Shown: positions 1-7,200 of the stretch, piece by piece
Position numbering within the stretch: the first letter of the stretch is position 1
Layout of the letters: the number at the start of each line of letters is the position of its first letter
NCBI GenBank assembly: GCA_964556885.1
Contig: CAZKYP010000033.1
Location: 1 to 23,401, forward strand
Direction: 5' to 3'
From: CAZKYP01 sp964556885
GTDB taxonomy: Bacteria; Planctomycetota; Phycisphaerae; Sedimentisphaerales; Anaerobacaceae
Length of the DNA stretch: 23,401 nucleotides
The notes under the pieces: model-generated
What the model was told of the DNA's origin: nothing
Database searches by the model: none
Seen by the model: only the letters and a program-made list of their open reading frames with translations
Made by a program: the position numbers and the translations under genes

Positions 1-352
1 TGATATAATCGAACAACAAAAACAGGACAAATCCGAGCGCCATGGAATTGCAGATTTCAGCCGGGGCAAATACGGCGATTATCAGCATGGTCAGCGCCTG
101 TCCTGTGAGTGCATCGGTAACAACCGTTCGAGAATTACTGCTGCCGGAAGCCGCGACGACCGAAGGCGCATACAATATAGTTACCCAAGCGCCCGCGAAA
201 AGAAATCCCGCCATCACAAACGGATTGGCCGCAGGCCAAAGGTATCCCAGCACCTGATAAACTACCACCGGCGGCAATGCCGCCCAGATACGCGGCGCCC
301 AGGGCAACTTTCCCAAACCAAGGGCCGAAGTCAGAAATTCTTCCTTTTTCAT
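1..352 (-). CDS. pgpA: PgpA-like phosphatidylglycerophosphatase, 3' part outside window
   Basis: The gene starts at the ATG at 352 (Met-Lys-Lys-Glu-Glu-Phe), with GGAG 7 nt upstream, and stays open through 117 codons to the window edge, so its C-terminus is missing. It resembles PgpA, the membrane enzyme that dephosphorylates phosphatidylglycerophosphate to phosphatidylglycerol. The N-terminus has the family's GLGKLPWAP stretch (residues 12-20). Hydrophobic segments lie near 24-38, 44-60 and 86-98. A VVTDALTG block (77-84) aligns with the IVWDEFIG block of E. coli PgpA, and ALGFVLFLLFDYI (105-117) aligns with its AAGFVIFRILDMW. Oddly, the acidic Glu of the DE pair is Ala here (codon GCA) and the upstream Asp/His positions are Asn/Ser. 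The copy may therefore be divergent or inactive. Family assignment rests on remembered motifs and is moderately sure. It is divergently arranged with the gene at 522. Confidence 0.6.
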   Translation of the reverse strand, partial: MKKEEFLTSALGLGKLPWAPRIWAALPPVVVYQVLGYLWPAANPFVMAGFLFAGAWVTILYAPSVVAASGSSNSRTVVTDALTGQALTMLIIAVFAPAEICNSMALGFVLFLLFDYI

Positions 353-521
353 ATTGCGGCTCCATCATAAACCCATGTACCTGCTCTGATATACGATGCA
401 AATCGGAATCGAGTTCTGATGAGAATCAAACGATTATTTTGGCAAAAATAAATGTTTCTTTTTGCGGCGAGTGCGGTAAAATCAGGGCGAGTGAGGGTGA
501 ATATGGGAGACTTATAGAAAA

Positions 522-1595
522 ATGAGCGAAGGTAAACTGAAAACTGCAATACTTGGTCTTGATGAGGGCGGTCGATTCCTGCTGGACGTCGTCGGGCAGG
601 TCGATTACTATGAGCTTGTCGCCGTAGCGGACAAGGATCCCAACCTTGTCGAGAAGGTGGCCGCAGAGCATAAGTGTACGTTTTACGACGACTACAGGCA
701 ATTGATTATACAGAACCAGCTCGATTGCCTTCTGGTCGCAGAAAGCATACATAGCTGCGACGAGTACGTCAGGATGGCGATGAAAAAAAAATTTAACGTG
801 CTGAAGATGATTCCTGCTGCGAGGAATTTCGAGGAGGCGGCACAGCTCGTCGCTCTCAGTGAGACCGAAAACGTCAAGTTTACCGTCGCCACAGCAGGCC
901 GATTCACCCAGAGCTACCACGCGCTGCGGCGATTCCTGCGGGAAGGAATCATCGAGACACCCAAAGGGCTGAATATAACAAAAGGCGAGTGGGAGCCGTT
1001 CCTGCTGACCGCTTTTTACAACGTAGGCGATTATCCGCGCCACAACTGGCAGACCGACCCGAAGCTGGCCGGAGGCGGCGTGCTGCTGCACAACTGCTAC
1101 AGGTTCATTGACCAGATCATCTGGAACTTCGGCCTGCCGGAGCAGATATACAGCCTGGGTACGAACCAGGCCCACGACAAGCAGCAGCGCTTGTATCTGA
1201 CCGAAGACACGATTGTCGTTACGATGAGGTTCAGCGATACGTTTATCGGCAATATAATCGCCTCACGCCGGGAAGGCATCGGCCCGAGAGAGGAATTTCT
1301 GAAGCTTTACGGCAAGGACAGGATACTGACCGTGAGCAGCTCGCAACTGACTGTAAGCGACGGCAAAGGGCAGATTTGCGCTGAAATGAAATACGAAGAC
1401 AGTGAATCCGGCTGCATGAAGGAGCTGCTGCGGAATTTCGCTCTGAGTATTTTATCACCGGAGGATAACAAACTCTTCAGCAGCGGCAGGGAGAACCTGA
1501 AAAACATGGCCATCATCGAGTCGGCCTATCTTTCCGCCCGAACGGGTTTCCCCGAAGAGCCGGGCAGGATTCTGCAGATGGCCGCAAGTATTTAA
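522..1595 (+). CDS. Gfo/Idh/MocA-fold protein with degenerate active site
   Basis: This 357-residue protein has the length and two-domain layout of Gfo/Idh/MocA NAD(P)-dependent sugar or inositol oxidoreductases. Residues 8-25 form the first Rossmann strand and glycine loop (AILGLDEGG), and AVADKDP (34-40) is the typical end of the second strand. The canonical EKP motif should fall at 96-98 but reads Met-Ile-Pro, so the catalytic lysine is absent. The second-domain motif, usually GGGxLxDxGxHxxD, reads GGGVLLHNCYRFID (184-197). The usual Asp is His190 and the usual His is Arg194. The fold call is secure, but dehydrogenase activity is doubtful; a regulatory, binding or unusual catalytic role is possible. 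A start at 522 is supported by a GGGAG about 13 nt upstream. The next gene begins 95 nt downstream. Confidence 0.8.
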   Translation: MSEGKLKTAILGLDEGGRFLLDVVGQVDYYELVAVADKDPNLVEKVAAEHKCTFYDDYRQLIIQNQLDCLLVAESIHSCDEYVRMAMKKKFNVLKMIPAARNFEEAAQLVALSETENVKFTVATAGRFTQSYHALRRFLREGIIETPKGLNITKGEWEPFLLTAFYNVGDYPRHNWQTDPKLAGGGVLLHNCYRFIDQIIWNFGLPEQIYSLGTNQAHDKQQRLYLTEDTIVVTMRFSDTFIGNIIASRREGIGPREEFLKLYGKDRILTVSSSQLTVSDGKGQICAEMKYEDSESGCMKELLRNFALSILSPEDNKLFSSGRENLKNMAIIESAYLSARTGFPEEPGRILQMAASI

Positions 1596-1615
1596 CATGA
1601 ACAAAAGTTTAGCAT

Positions 1616-1642
1616 TTGACAACAGTAACCCAAAGGTATACC
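1616..1642 (+). promoter_or_regulatory. weak candidate promoter for the zinc-ribbon gene
   Basis: TTGACA (1616-1621) is followed after 15 nt by TATACC (1637-1642), about 48 nt before the ATG at 1691. The -35 box is perfect, but the spacer is short and the -10 box is poor. The gene could equally be transcribed from upstream. Confidence 0.22.
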
Positions 1643-1690
1643 TTGTTATGCAATGAACGAATTCTACTCGGTTTTTTTGGAGAATCTGAA

Positions 1691-2119
1691 ATGGACGAGA
1701 GCCAGAAAAAAAACCTGATGATCGGGATAATTGTGGTATGCATTATCGTCGCGGGATACTTAGTTTACGCTAATTTTACCAGCAGTGGCGACGGTATTAA
1801 CAGTATTCCCGGCGATGAAATGGTCTGGGTAAAATGCACTAATAAATCATGCCAGGCCGAGTTCCAGATGAAAAAGAAACAATATTATGAGGAAGCAGAA
1901 GAGGTGATGCGTAAAAATCCCATGGCTTCCTTCACTCCTGTAAAATGCGAAAAGTGCGGCAATACTTCCGCCCTGCTGGCTGAAAAATGCCCATATTGCG
2001 AAACAGTATTCATTACCGACACTACCCCAAACGATTTCCCCGACCGCTGTCCGAAATGTAAGAAAAGTGCAACGGAGGAATCCAGAAACGAGAGGAAAAA
2101 GGCACAGGGTGGGCAATAA
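1691..2119 (+). CDS. membrane-anchored zinc-ribbon protein, function unknown
   Basis: The protein has 142 residues. The start at 1691 is preferred over the upstream TTG at 1616 because a GGAG lies 9 nt before it and the protein then opens with a short polar segment and a single membrane helix (residues 9-27). After the helix come four cysteine pairs: C49/C54, C86/C89, C100/C103 and C120/C123. The pairs are spaced like two zinc ribbons, and the tail is highly charged. It is probably an inner-membrane protein with a metal-binding soluble domain. Which side of the membrane that domain faces is unclear. I do not recognise the family, and the zinc ligands are inferred from cysteine spacing only. 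It converges on the diiron protein gene at 2202-2645. Confidence 0.8.
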   Translation: MDESQKKNLMIGIIVVCIIVAGYLVYANFTSSGDGINSIPGDEMVWVKCTNKSCQAEFQMKKKQYYEEAEEVMRKNPMASFTPVKCEKCGNTSALLAEKCPYCETVFITDTTPNDFPDRCPKCKKSATEESRNERKKAQGGQ

Positions 2120-2201
2120 GCCGCTCCTGAACATCGGTCGACATCAGCCAGGCGACTTGCGATAAGATGAATCAGACAATTAGGTCTCGCCCGGCGGCGA
2201 T

Positions 2202-2645
2202 TTAGAATGTCGTTAAATCATATTCGATCTCTAATTGCAGCTTATGCCGGGCTTCTTCCTGGGCCAGTTTCGAAAGTGTGTCTTTGATTTCCCGGTCCCG
2301 GAATATCGATGCCAATCGTGTGTATAATTTGAATGCATCTTTTTCCCTTTGCATCGCCAGCATAAGTGCCCGAGCATAAGTCAAATTCGCCTGCGGCTCA
2401 GCAACATCCAAACCATCGACGATATTAAGACTGCCGACTTCCTCCTGCTGTATGGTAATCTTTCCGGTTTTAATCGCTTCCAGCTTCTCTTTATGCCGCA
2501 GTTCCTCGTTCGCAAAATCCTCGAAGGCTTCGGCAACTTCCGGCCGCTCCGCCCACGCGGCAAGCTTGACGTATAAATCGTGAGCCTCGATTTCTTTGGC
2601 TATCGCGAAATTTAGGACATCATCAACGGAATGAAACTTCTTCAT
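2202..2645 (-). CDS. rubrerythrin-like ferritin-fold diiron protein
   Basis: The 147-residue all-helical protein has the two half-repeats of a ferritin-like four-helix bundle. The first half carries KEIEAHDLY (17-25) and NEELRHKEKLE (46-56). The second carries QREKDAFKLY (99-108) and QEEARHKLQLE (129-139). The paired Glu and ExxRH elements are the expected ligands of a diiron centre. The C-terminal rubredoxin domain of classical rubrerythrins is absent, so this belongs to the short erythrin/YciF-like group. These are often linked to peroxide or iron handling, which is family knowledge and not shown here. AGGA lies 7 nt before the ATG. The gene is 85 nt downstream of the 124-residue unknown on the same strand, so cotranscription is possible. 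Confidence 0.85.
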   Translation of the reverse strand: MKKFHSVDDVLNFAIAKEIEAHDLYVKLAAWAERPEVAEAFEDFANEELRHKEKLEAIKTGKITIQQEEVGSLNIVDGLDVAEPQANLTYARALMLAMQREKDAFKLYTRLASIFRDREIKDTLSKLAQEEARHKLQLEIEYDLTTF

Positions 2646-2730
2646 TTCTTATCCTGCAAAAAACGAACGAGCAGCCTGGTTTTGGCTAAACAGAATAAGT
2701 ATATCAATTGATGGAGAATTTAATAAATGT

Positions 2731-3105
2731 TTAGCTTTCCCGCAACCAGTTAATGAAACCGGCATAGGACGGCCACGACTGATTAAAACCGCCGTCGTCA
2801 ATTCTCACAAGTTCAATTTCGTCACACAGCTTTTCGAGAATTTCCTCACTCTGGTAATCACGAAACTGCGATTCTTCCCAGCGTATATACTGCCCTTTTT
2901 TACAACGCGGCGACTTGGCTATTATTTTCTTTAGCTGCCCCTTCGACCACACCAAAATGATATGGTCCGACTTATCACGAAAGTAGAAATGGACATGGCC
3001 GGAGCGGTGGCTGGTATTCACAAAATGAACTTCACTCAACCACTCTACCAAATCATTGGGATCAAGACATGCTCGTAATATCTGTGTATTGCTGTTCTCG
3101 CTCAT
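2731..3105 (-). CDS. hypothetical protein, 124 aa
   Basis: I do not recognise this protein. It is a soluble, mixed alpha/beta sequence without signal peptide or membrane helix. A His-rich stretch, SHRSGHVHFYFRDKSDH (32-48), is followed by a basic segment (LKKIIAKSPRCKKGQY, 58-73) and an acidic C-terminal half. It is likely real because a very strong Shine-Dalgarno (GGAGGGA) precedes the ATG at 3105 and a good promoter lies about 100 nt upstream. It may be cotranscribed with the diiron protein gene downstream. Confidence 0.7.
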   Translation of the reverse strand: MSENSNTQILRACLDPNDLVEWLSEVHFVNTSHRSGHVHFYFRDKSDHIILVWSKGQLKKIIAKSPRCKKGQYIRWEESQFRDYQSEEILEKLCDEIELVRIDDGGFNQSWPSYAGFINWLRES

Positions 3106-3207
3106 AACATTCCCTCCGGTAAAAACAATCAGGCCACCTTTTGTATCTCACAATCTTTTCTGCACGCTTAAAAACGTCCACTTTTAGATATCAACCATTC
3201 AACGAAC

Positions 3208-3235
3208 ATTATAACCAGCTATCAATATAAGCCAA
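3208..3235 (-). promoter_or_regulatory. sigma70-like promoter for the 124-aa gene
   Basis: On the minus strand TTGGCT (3235-3230) is followed after 16 nt by a perfect TATAAT (3213-3208). Transcription would start near 3201 and give a leader of about 95 nt before the ATG at 3105. It lies in the 278-nt gap between thyX and this gene, which holds no other feature I can support. Confidence 0.45.
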
Positions 3236-3383
3236 GAAAAATAATCTATTTTTTTTCGGCAATCCTGGCCCATCGATGTCCTATAACATTACCGGGCCGG
3301 ATGAAATGCCGTATAATATATTTTGAAGCCTCCAGGAAACTTAAACTGCAAGTGACGCGGAAACAGTTAAACGTGATTCCGAT

Positions 3384-4007
3384 CTAAACAGAGACAGACT
3401 GATTTATATCTTCAAAACATGCCGGGGCTTTTTCGAGCAGTATCTCTAAAACCTTCGAGCAGGCCTTCCGGATTTCCCACTGGGCTTTTTTATTCGTGCG
3501 CAGCTTGATAATATGCCGCCATTCCCTGAAGTTCGCTGTAACGACAATCTCACTGACACAGGCATTCGGCAAAACGAAACGGGCGTCCTCCTTGAGGATA
3601 TTTCTGCTGCGCCATTTGACGTACATGCTTCGAATCATCTGCATATCGTTGTGGAAATCTTCGATAAATTCTTCCGGGATACTCTGCGGCACGACATATT
3701 GAAAATCATTTTCATCGACATACCGCTGCGACTGCTGCGAGACGCTCATCAGGCGATGGCGAACAAGCTGGTGGGTCATCGCGCGCGAGCAGTTTTTTAT
3801 CCTGAACGTCGCTGATACATGTTCGAGCGGCGAATCGTGCCCGAGCTTTATCAGCCGCTGTATGAAAGATTTTTCGCTGTCTTCGCCGACCTTGTCGAGA
3901 CTTAGATAACAAGTCCGTCCGGCCTGTTCGATGACTTTCTCGGCATCCTGGGTAATCGCTATCAAATCAACTTCAATGGGTTTTGCAACATGCATCGTCT
4001 TTTTCAT
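3384..4007 (-). CDS. thyX: flavin-dependent thymidylate synthase ThyX
   Basis: ThyX makes dTMP from dUMP using methylenetetrahydrofolate as carbon donor and FAD/NADPH for reduction, releasing tetrahydrofolate. The 207-residue length fits the family. The signature RHRxxSxxxxSxR is present as RHRLMSVSQQSQR (83-95). Other family segments are HDSPLEH (57-63), LPNACVSEI (146-154) and NFREWRHIIKLR (159-170). The start at 4007 overlaps the stop of the upstream reductase gene by 4 nt (ATGA), which implies translational coupling. Coupling to methylenetetrahydrofolate reductase is metabolically sensible because both enzymes use methylenetetrahydrofolate. A second Met lies four codons downstream and is less favoured. 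Confidence 0.95.
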   Translation of the reverse strand: MKKTMHVAKPIEVDLIAITQDAEKVIEQAGRTCYLSLDKVGEDSEKSFIQRLIKLGHDSPLEHVSATFRIKNCSRAMTHQLVRHRLMSVSQQSQRYVDENDFQYVVPQSIPEEFIEDFHNDMQMIRSMYVKWRSRNILKEDARFVLPNACVSEIVVTANFREWRHIIKLRTNKKAQWEIRKACSKVLEILLEKAPACFEDINQSVSV

Positions 4008-5845
4008 ATTTCATCCAAATCTATTTTCCCAACCGCCGCCAGTGCAATATTTACATTGCCGAACGGTGCGCTGAGTGCAAAGCCGGCAGCTTTGTCACCA
4101 AGCGTTTCTATCATCTCTCTTGCTATCAAAACGCCTTCTATTTTACCTTCCTGGGCTGTTTTTGTTTTTTCCATTCGGTCCAGGATTTCTTTCGGCACCG
4201 ATACGCCGGGCACCTCGTTGGCCATAAACTGAGCGTTTTTGAAACTGGTAAAAGGCCAAACGCCCGCAATAATCGGGATACCAGAATCCTTCGTCGCCTC
4301 GATGAAATCCAAAAAAGCCTTCGGGTCGAAGACCGGCTGTGTGATTGCGTATTCTGCGCCGGCGGCGACTTTCAATTTGAACCTTTCGATTTCTCTTTCG
4401 ATATCGACAGCAACGGGATTCGCCCCGACGCCAAGTGTCAAAGCCGTAGGAGGGTCAATCTTATTGGAGACAATATCGCTTCCGTGATTCAACGCGGTAA
4501 TGACTTTGCAAAGCGATATCGAATCGAGATCAAAGACCGCGGTCGCATCCGGAAATTCTCCGAGCTTCGGCGGGTCTCCCGTAATTACAAGTATGTTCCG
4601 CAGGCCAATCGCGTGCATCCCGAGCAGGTCGGACTGGATCGAGATAAGATTTTTGTCCCGGCAGCAGAAATGCACTATCGTTTCGATCTGAATTTCCTGC
4701 TGAATCTTGATTGCGGTTATCATCGCACTGAGCCTGCTGCTGGCGCGCGGGCCGTCCGGGACATTTACCGCATCGATATCCTTATCTTTGCAGAGCTTTA
4801 TCCTTTCAAGCAATGCGGCCGTATCCGTTCCTCTCGGCGGTGACATTTCAATCGTAATAACCTTTTGTCCGGATGCAAGTTTTTTTCCAAGTTTCGATTT
4901 CAGCACCAGCGGCACTGCGGCCACTTTTTCGTGTTCATCAATTTCTTTGATATGCGGCTCAATCTTAATTTGGCGCTGGCCGGACTTATGAATCGCCTTG
5001 ACTGCAAGGGCAATCCTGCGGATATGCTCAGGCGTCGTTCCGCAGCAGCCCCCGATTATACGGGCACCACTTTCGTAAAAACGCTTTGCGTATTCGGCCA
5101 TATACTCCGGCGTCGAAACATACATAATCCTGCCTTCGACCTTCTGCGGCAGCCCTGCATTCGGCTGAATCGAAACGGGTTTGTCGGTGACGGTCCTCAG
5201 GATTTCAAACGCCCTGAGCATTTGCGCCGGGCCGAGTATGCAGTTCATACCCACTACATTAACGCAATCACAGTCCGCGATCTTCGAAAGATTTTTTATA
5301 ACATCCTCTTCCTGCTCAATCGCCATTTGTGCAACAATCGGCAGCGACGTTTTTGCCGCGGCTTCAACAGCAAGCATAAGTTCGTTCGGATCTGTGAATG
5401 TCTCGAGAATCAGAAAGTCAACTCCGCTTTCACAAAGCACTTCCGCCTGCAATTCAAACGCAGATTTAATCACATCCGCTTTTTTATCATCGAAGACGTT
5501 CAGCTCCTGTCCGCTCGGACCGATTGAACCGGCGACAAGCACTTTATCACTCGCACATTTTTTTGCGACTTTTGCCGCCGCTGCATTTATCTCGCTCACC
5601 TTTTCACCAAGGCCGCTCCTGGCAAGCCTGATTTCATTGGCCCCGAATGTGTTCGTCTCGATGAAGTCGGCGCCCGCATCAATATATTGAGTATGAATCT
5701 GCTCAACGAGTTTCGGCCTCGATATATTCAGCTCATCGTAGCAGGAATTAAGAAAAACTCCCTGCTGATAGAGCATCGTTCCCATTCCGCCGTCGCCGAT
5801 GAGTGTTTTGCGCTGAAGCAAATTGTCAAATTCACTGATTTTCAT
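4004..5845 (-). CDS. bifunctional homocysteine S-methyltransferase / methylenetetrahydrofolate reductase
   Basis: This 613-residue fusion has two domains. Residues 1-290 form a homocysteine methyltransferase barrel, with GDGGMGT near the start (17-23) and the zinc ligands C202 and the C267-C268 pair in GGCCGTTPEH. Residues 328-613 form a methylenetetrahydrofolate reductase barrel starting at VITIEMSPPRG, with VITGDPP in the FAD-binding region. The architecture matches B. subtilis YitJ-type proteins. The first domain transfers a methyl group to homocysteine to make methionine, and the second makes methyl-THF. Which methyl donor the first domain uses cannot be read from sequence; the cobalamin-binding and activation domains of full MetH are absent from this chain. 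The ATG at 5845 follows a hairpin that may mask its ribosome-binding site. The stop overlaps the start of thyX. Confidence 0.93.
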   Translation of the reverse strand: MKISEFDNLLQRKTLIGDGGMGTMLYQQGVFLNSCYDELNISRPKLVEQIHTQYIDAGADFIETNTFGANEIRLARSGLGEKVSEINAAAAKVAKKCASDKVLVAGSIGPSGQELNVFDDKKADVIKSAFELQAEVLCESGVDFLILETFTDPNELMLAVEAAAKTSLPIVAQMAIEQEEDVIKNLSKIADCDCVNVVGMNCILGPAQMLRAFEILRTVTDKPVSIQPNAGLPQKVEGRIMYVSTPEYMAEYAKRFYESGARIIGGCCGTTPEHIRRIALAVKAIHKSGQRQIKIEPHIKEIDEHEKVAAVPLVLKSKLGKKLASGQKVITIEMSPPRGTDTAALLERIKLCKDKDIDAVNVPDGPRASSRLSAMITAIKIQQEIQIETIVHFCCRDKNLISIQSDLLGMHAIGLRNILVITGDPPKLGEFPDATAVFDLDSISLCKVITALNHGSDIVSNKIDPPTALTLGVGANPVAVDIEREIERFKLKVAAGAEYAITQPVFDPKAFLDFIEATKDSGIPIIAGVWPFTSFKNAQFMANEVPGVSVPKEILDRMEKTKTAQEGKIEGVLIAREMIETLGDKAAGFALSAPFGNVNIALAAVGKIDLDEI

Positions 5846-5855
5846 TTATATAAGT

Positions 5856-5874
5856 ATCTCAATTAAATTGAGAT
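5856..5874 (-). promoter_or_regulatory. perfect 19-bp palindrome in the leader of the methyltransferase/reductase gene
   Basis: ATCTCAATTAAATTGAGAT has two perfect 9-nt arms around one central base and ends 10 nt before the ATG. In RNA the 3' arm contains GAGA, the only plausible Shine-Dalgarno for this gene, so folding could block translation. As DNA it could be an operator. A half-site, TCTCAAT, recurs at 5921-5927, overlapping the -10 box. The role is inferred. Confidence 0.45.
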
Positions 5875-5925
5875 TTACCATTTAAAATAGCTAACAAACA
5901 CAAATCAACCATAATGAGGTTCTCA

Positions 5926-5953
5926 ATAATACAATACCGTATTGCATTGTCAA
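5926..5953 (-). promoter_or_regulatory. promoter with palindrome in the spacer, driving the one-carbon operon
   Basis: On the minus strand a perfect TTGACA (5953-5948) is followed after 16 nt by TATTAT (5931-5926). The spacer contains the palindrome CAATACCGTATTG (5932-5944, + strand), which directly abuts the -10 box and is a typical position for a repressor site. Transcription from about 5919 would give a 74-nt leader. The 347-nt divergent gap 5846-6192 holds this promoter, the leader palindrome and the plus-strand promoter at 6105-6133; I see no gene in it. Confidence 0.55.
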
Positions 5954-6104
5954 AGGCCATCATTTACATAATCATTACAGGTATTGCGGGTGAATTTTCG
6001 GAATCTCTCCCAAATCCGGCTCAGCGTCAATTAAAATGCTTTATCCAGCCCGCTACATGCGAATAAACCTGTTAAAATGGACAAGATATATTTTCAAGTG
6101 CATA

Positions 6105-6133
6105 TTTGCATTGACCCGCAGAACATGTATAAT
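6105..6133 (+). promoter_or_regulatory. sigma70-like promoter for the envelope operon
   Basis: TTTGCA (6105-6110) and a perfect TATAAT (6128-6133) are separated by 17 nt. The expected start near 6140 gives a leader of about 53 nt to the ATG at 6193. The five following plus-strand genes have no comparable promoter between them, so this probably drives the whole run to 13067. Confidence 0.5.
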
Positions 6134-6192
6134 GTCCGGAGGTTCCAACTGAATTAATTGAATAAAGAACCAACAGTGAGCGTATAGATAGT

Positions 6193-7200
6193 ATGTTGAA
6201 ACGTAGAATAGCGTTTTTCGTTCTTGCCACGATCGTTGTGTGGTCGAGTCGTGTATCGGCGTCGACGAGCGGTACCTGGCGCCTGGACGAAGGCAGGCAA
6301 TGGGAAGCCGTCTCGGCCGAAAGCAAGGACAAGTTTCTGTTAGCAGCAACTGAAATAAAGAAACTGGTCGATACGGGTAAAGCCAAAGCCGCCCGAAAAG
6401 CATTTGATGCACTAAAAAAAGATTTTCCAGAGATTGCAGGACCCGACCTGAATTTATTCATCAAAGCCGAGATGTTTTATTGCAAGGGCAAGTTGTACAA
6501 AACAATAAAAACTCATGACAAGCTGCTTAACGAGTATCCCAACAGCAAGTTCCGTGAAGCGGCCCTGGACAGGCAGTTCTCAATTGCATCAGCTTTCCTC
6601 GGAGGCCAGACAAAGAAATTGCTCGGCCTGTTTACAATGAAAAGATATGCCGAAGGCGTAAAAATCATGGAAAAGATCACGGAACGAACCGGCATCGATT
6701 CGCCAATGGGAGCCGACGCCGCCGTTGCCGTGGCACGGAACTACCAGAAAAGGAAAAAATACAATGACGCCTACCTGAAATGGTGGGAAATATCGCTTCA
6801 GTATGCGGCCGGTCCGATAGGCAAAGAAGCATTAATCAGCATGGCAAACTGTGAACGGGCGTTTTATAACGAGTACCCCGAGAAGGAAAGGCCGCTCTTT
6901 GACGCTTCGGGCCTGAGCACTGCTAAAAGCTGCTATGAAAAATTCAGGCTACTGTACCCGAAAGATGCAGAAGAAATGGGCATCGATAAAATACTCAAAG
7001 AAATAAATGAACAGTTGGCCCGGAAACAATATACCATAGGCCGATATTACCAGAGAATGGGGAACAAGCAGGCGGCCAATCTTTATTACGATATGGTCGT
7101 CAGCGACTGGCCGGACAGCAAAGCCGCCGAAATGGCAAAGCAAACGCTTGCTCATAACCAAATTTCAATAAACAGTGGGCTGGCACCTTCGGAACAATGA
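6193..7200 (+). CDS. BamD-like outer-membrane assembly TPR protein
   Basis: The 335-residue protein starts with a signal peptide (residues 1-24, ending RVSAS). It is then almost wholly helical, with tetratricopeptide-like pairs such as FYCKGKLYKTIKTHDKLL followed by NEYPNSKF (about 95-120), and similar units near 180-200 and 275-310. The YPNSKF and WPDSKA ends are typical of BamD/YfiO and YbgF-type TPR proteins. BamD works at the periplasmic face of the beta-barrel assembly machine. There is no lipobox cysteine, so unlike E. coli BamD it would not be lipid-anchored, and it is longer than usual. The BamD call is helped by the neighbouring LptE-like gene, whose start overlaps this stop by 4 nt. 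A generic TPR periplasmic protein is the alternative. No well-placed Shine-Dalgarno is visible. Confidence 0.65.
   Translation: MLKRRIAFFVLATIVVWSSRVSASTSGTWRLDEGRQWEAVSAESKDKFLLAATEIKKLVDTGKAKAARKAFDALKKDFPEIAGPDLNLFIKAEMFYCKGKLYKTIKTHDKLLNEYPNSKFREAALDRQFSIASAFLGGQTKKLLGLFTMKRYAEGVKIMEKITERTGIDSPMGADAAVAVARNYQKRKKYNDAYLKWWEISLQYAAGPIGKEALISMANCERAFYNEYPEKERPLFDASGLSTAKSCYEKFRLLYPKDAEEMGIDKILKEINEQLARKQYTIGRYYQRMGNKQAANLYYDMVVSDWPDSKAAEMAKQTLAHNQISINSGLAPSEQ

Noticed and set aside
135..401. 88-codon minus-strand open frame at the left end
   Set aside because: It is in a different frame from the PgpA-like protein, which starts at 352 and shows membrane helices and family motifs; this one does not.
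426..1175. Long open frame (249 codons) on the minus strand
   Set aside because: It is antisense to the Gfo/Idh/MocA-fold gene, its product resembles no family, and the plus-strand protein is clearly real.
3300..3325. TATAATATA on the plus strand near 3313 as a promoter
   Set aside because: No matching -35 box, and only antisense sequence of thyX lies downstream.
3983..4843. 286-codon plus-strand open frame
   Set aside because: It is antisense to the methylenetetrahydrofolate reductase domain and arises from its codon bias; the product is Arg/Cys-rich without domain features.
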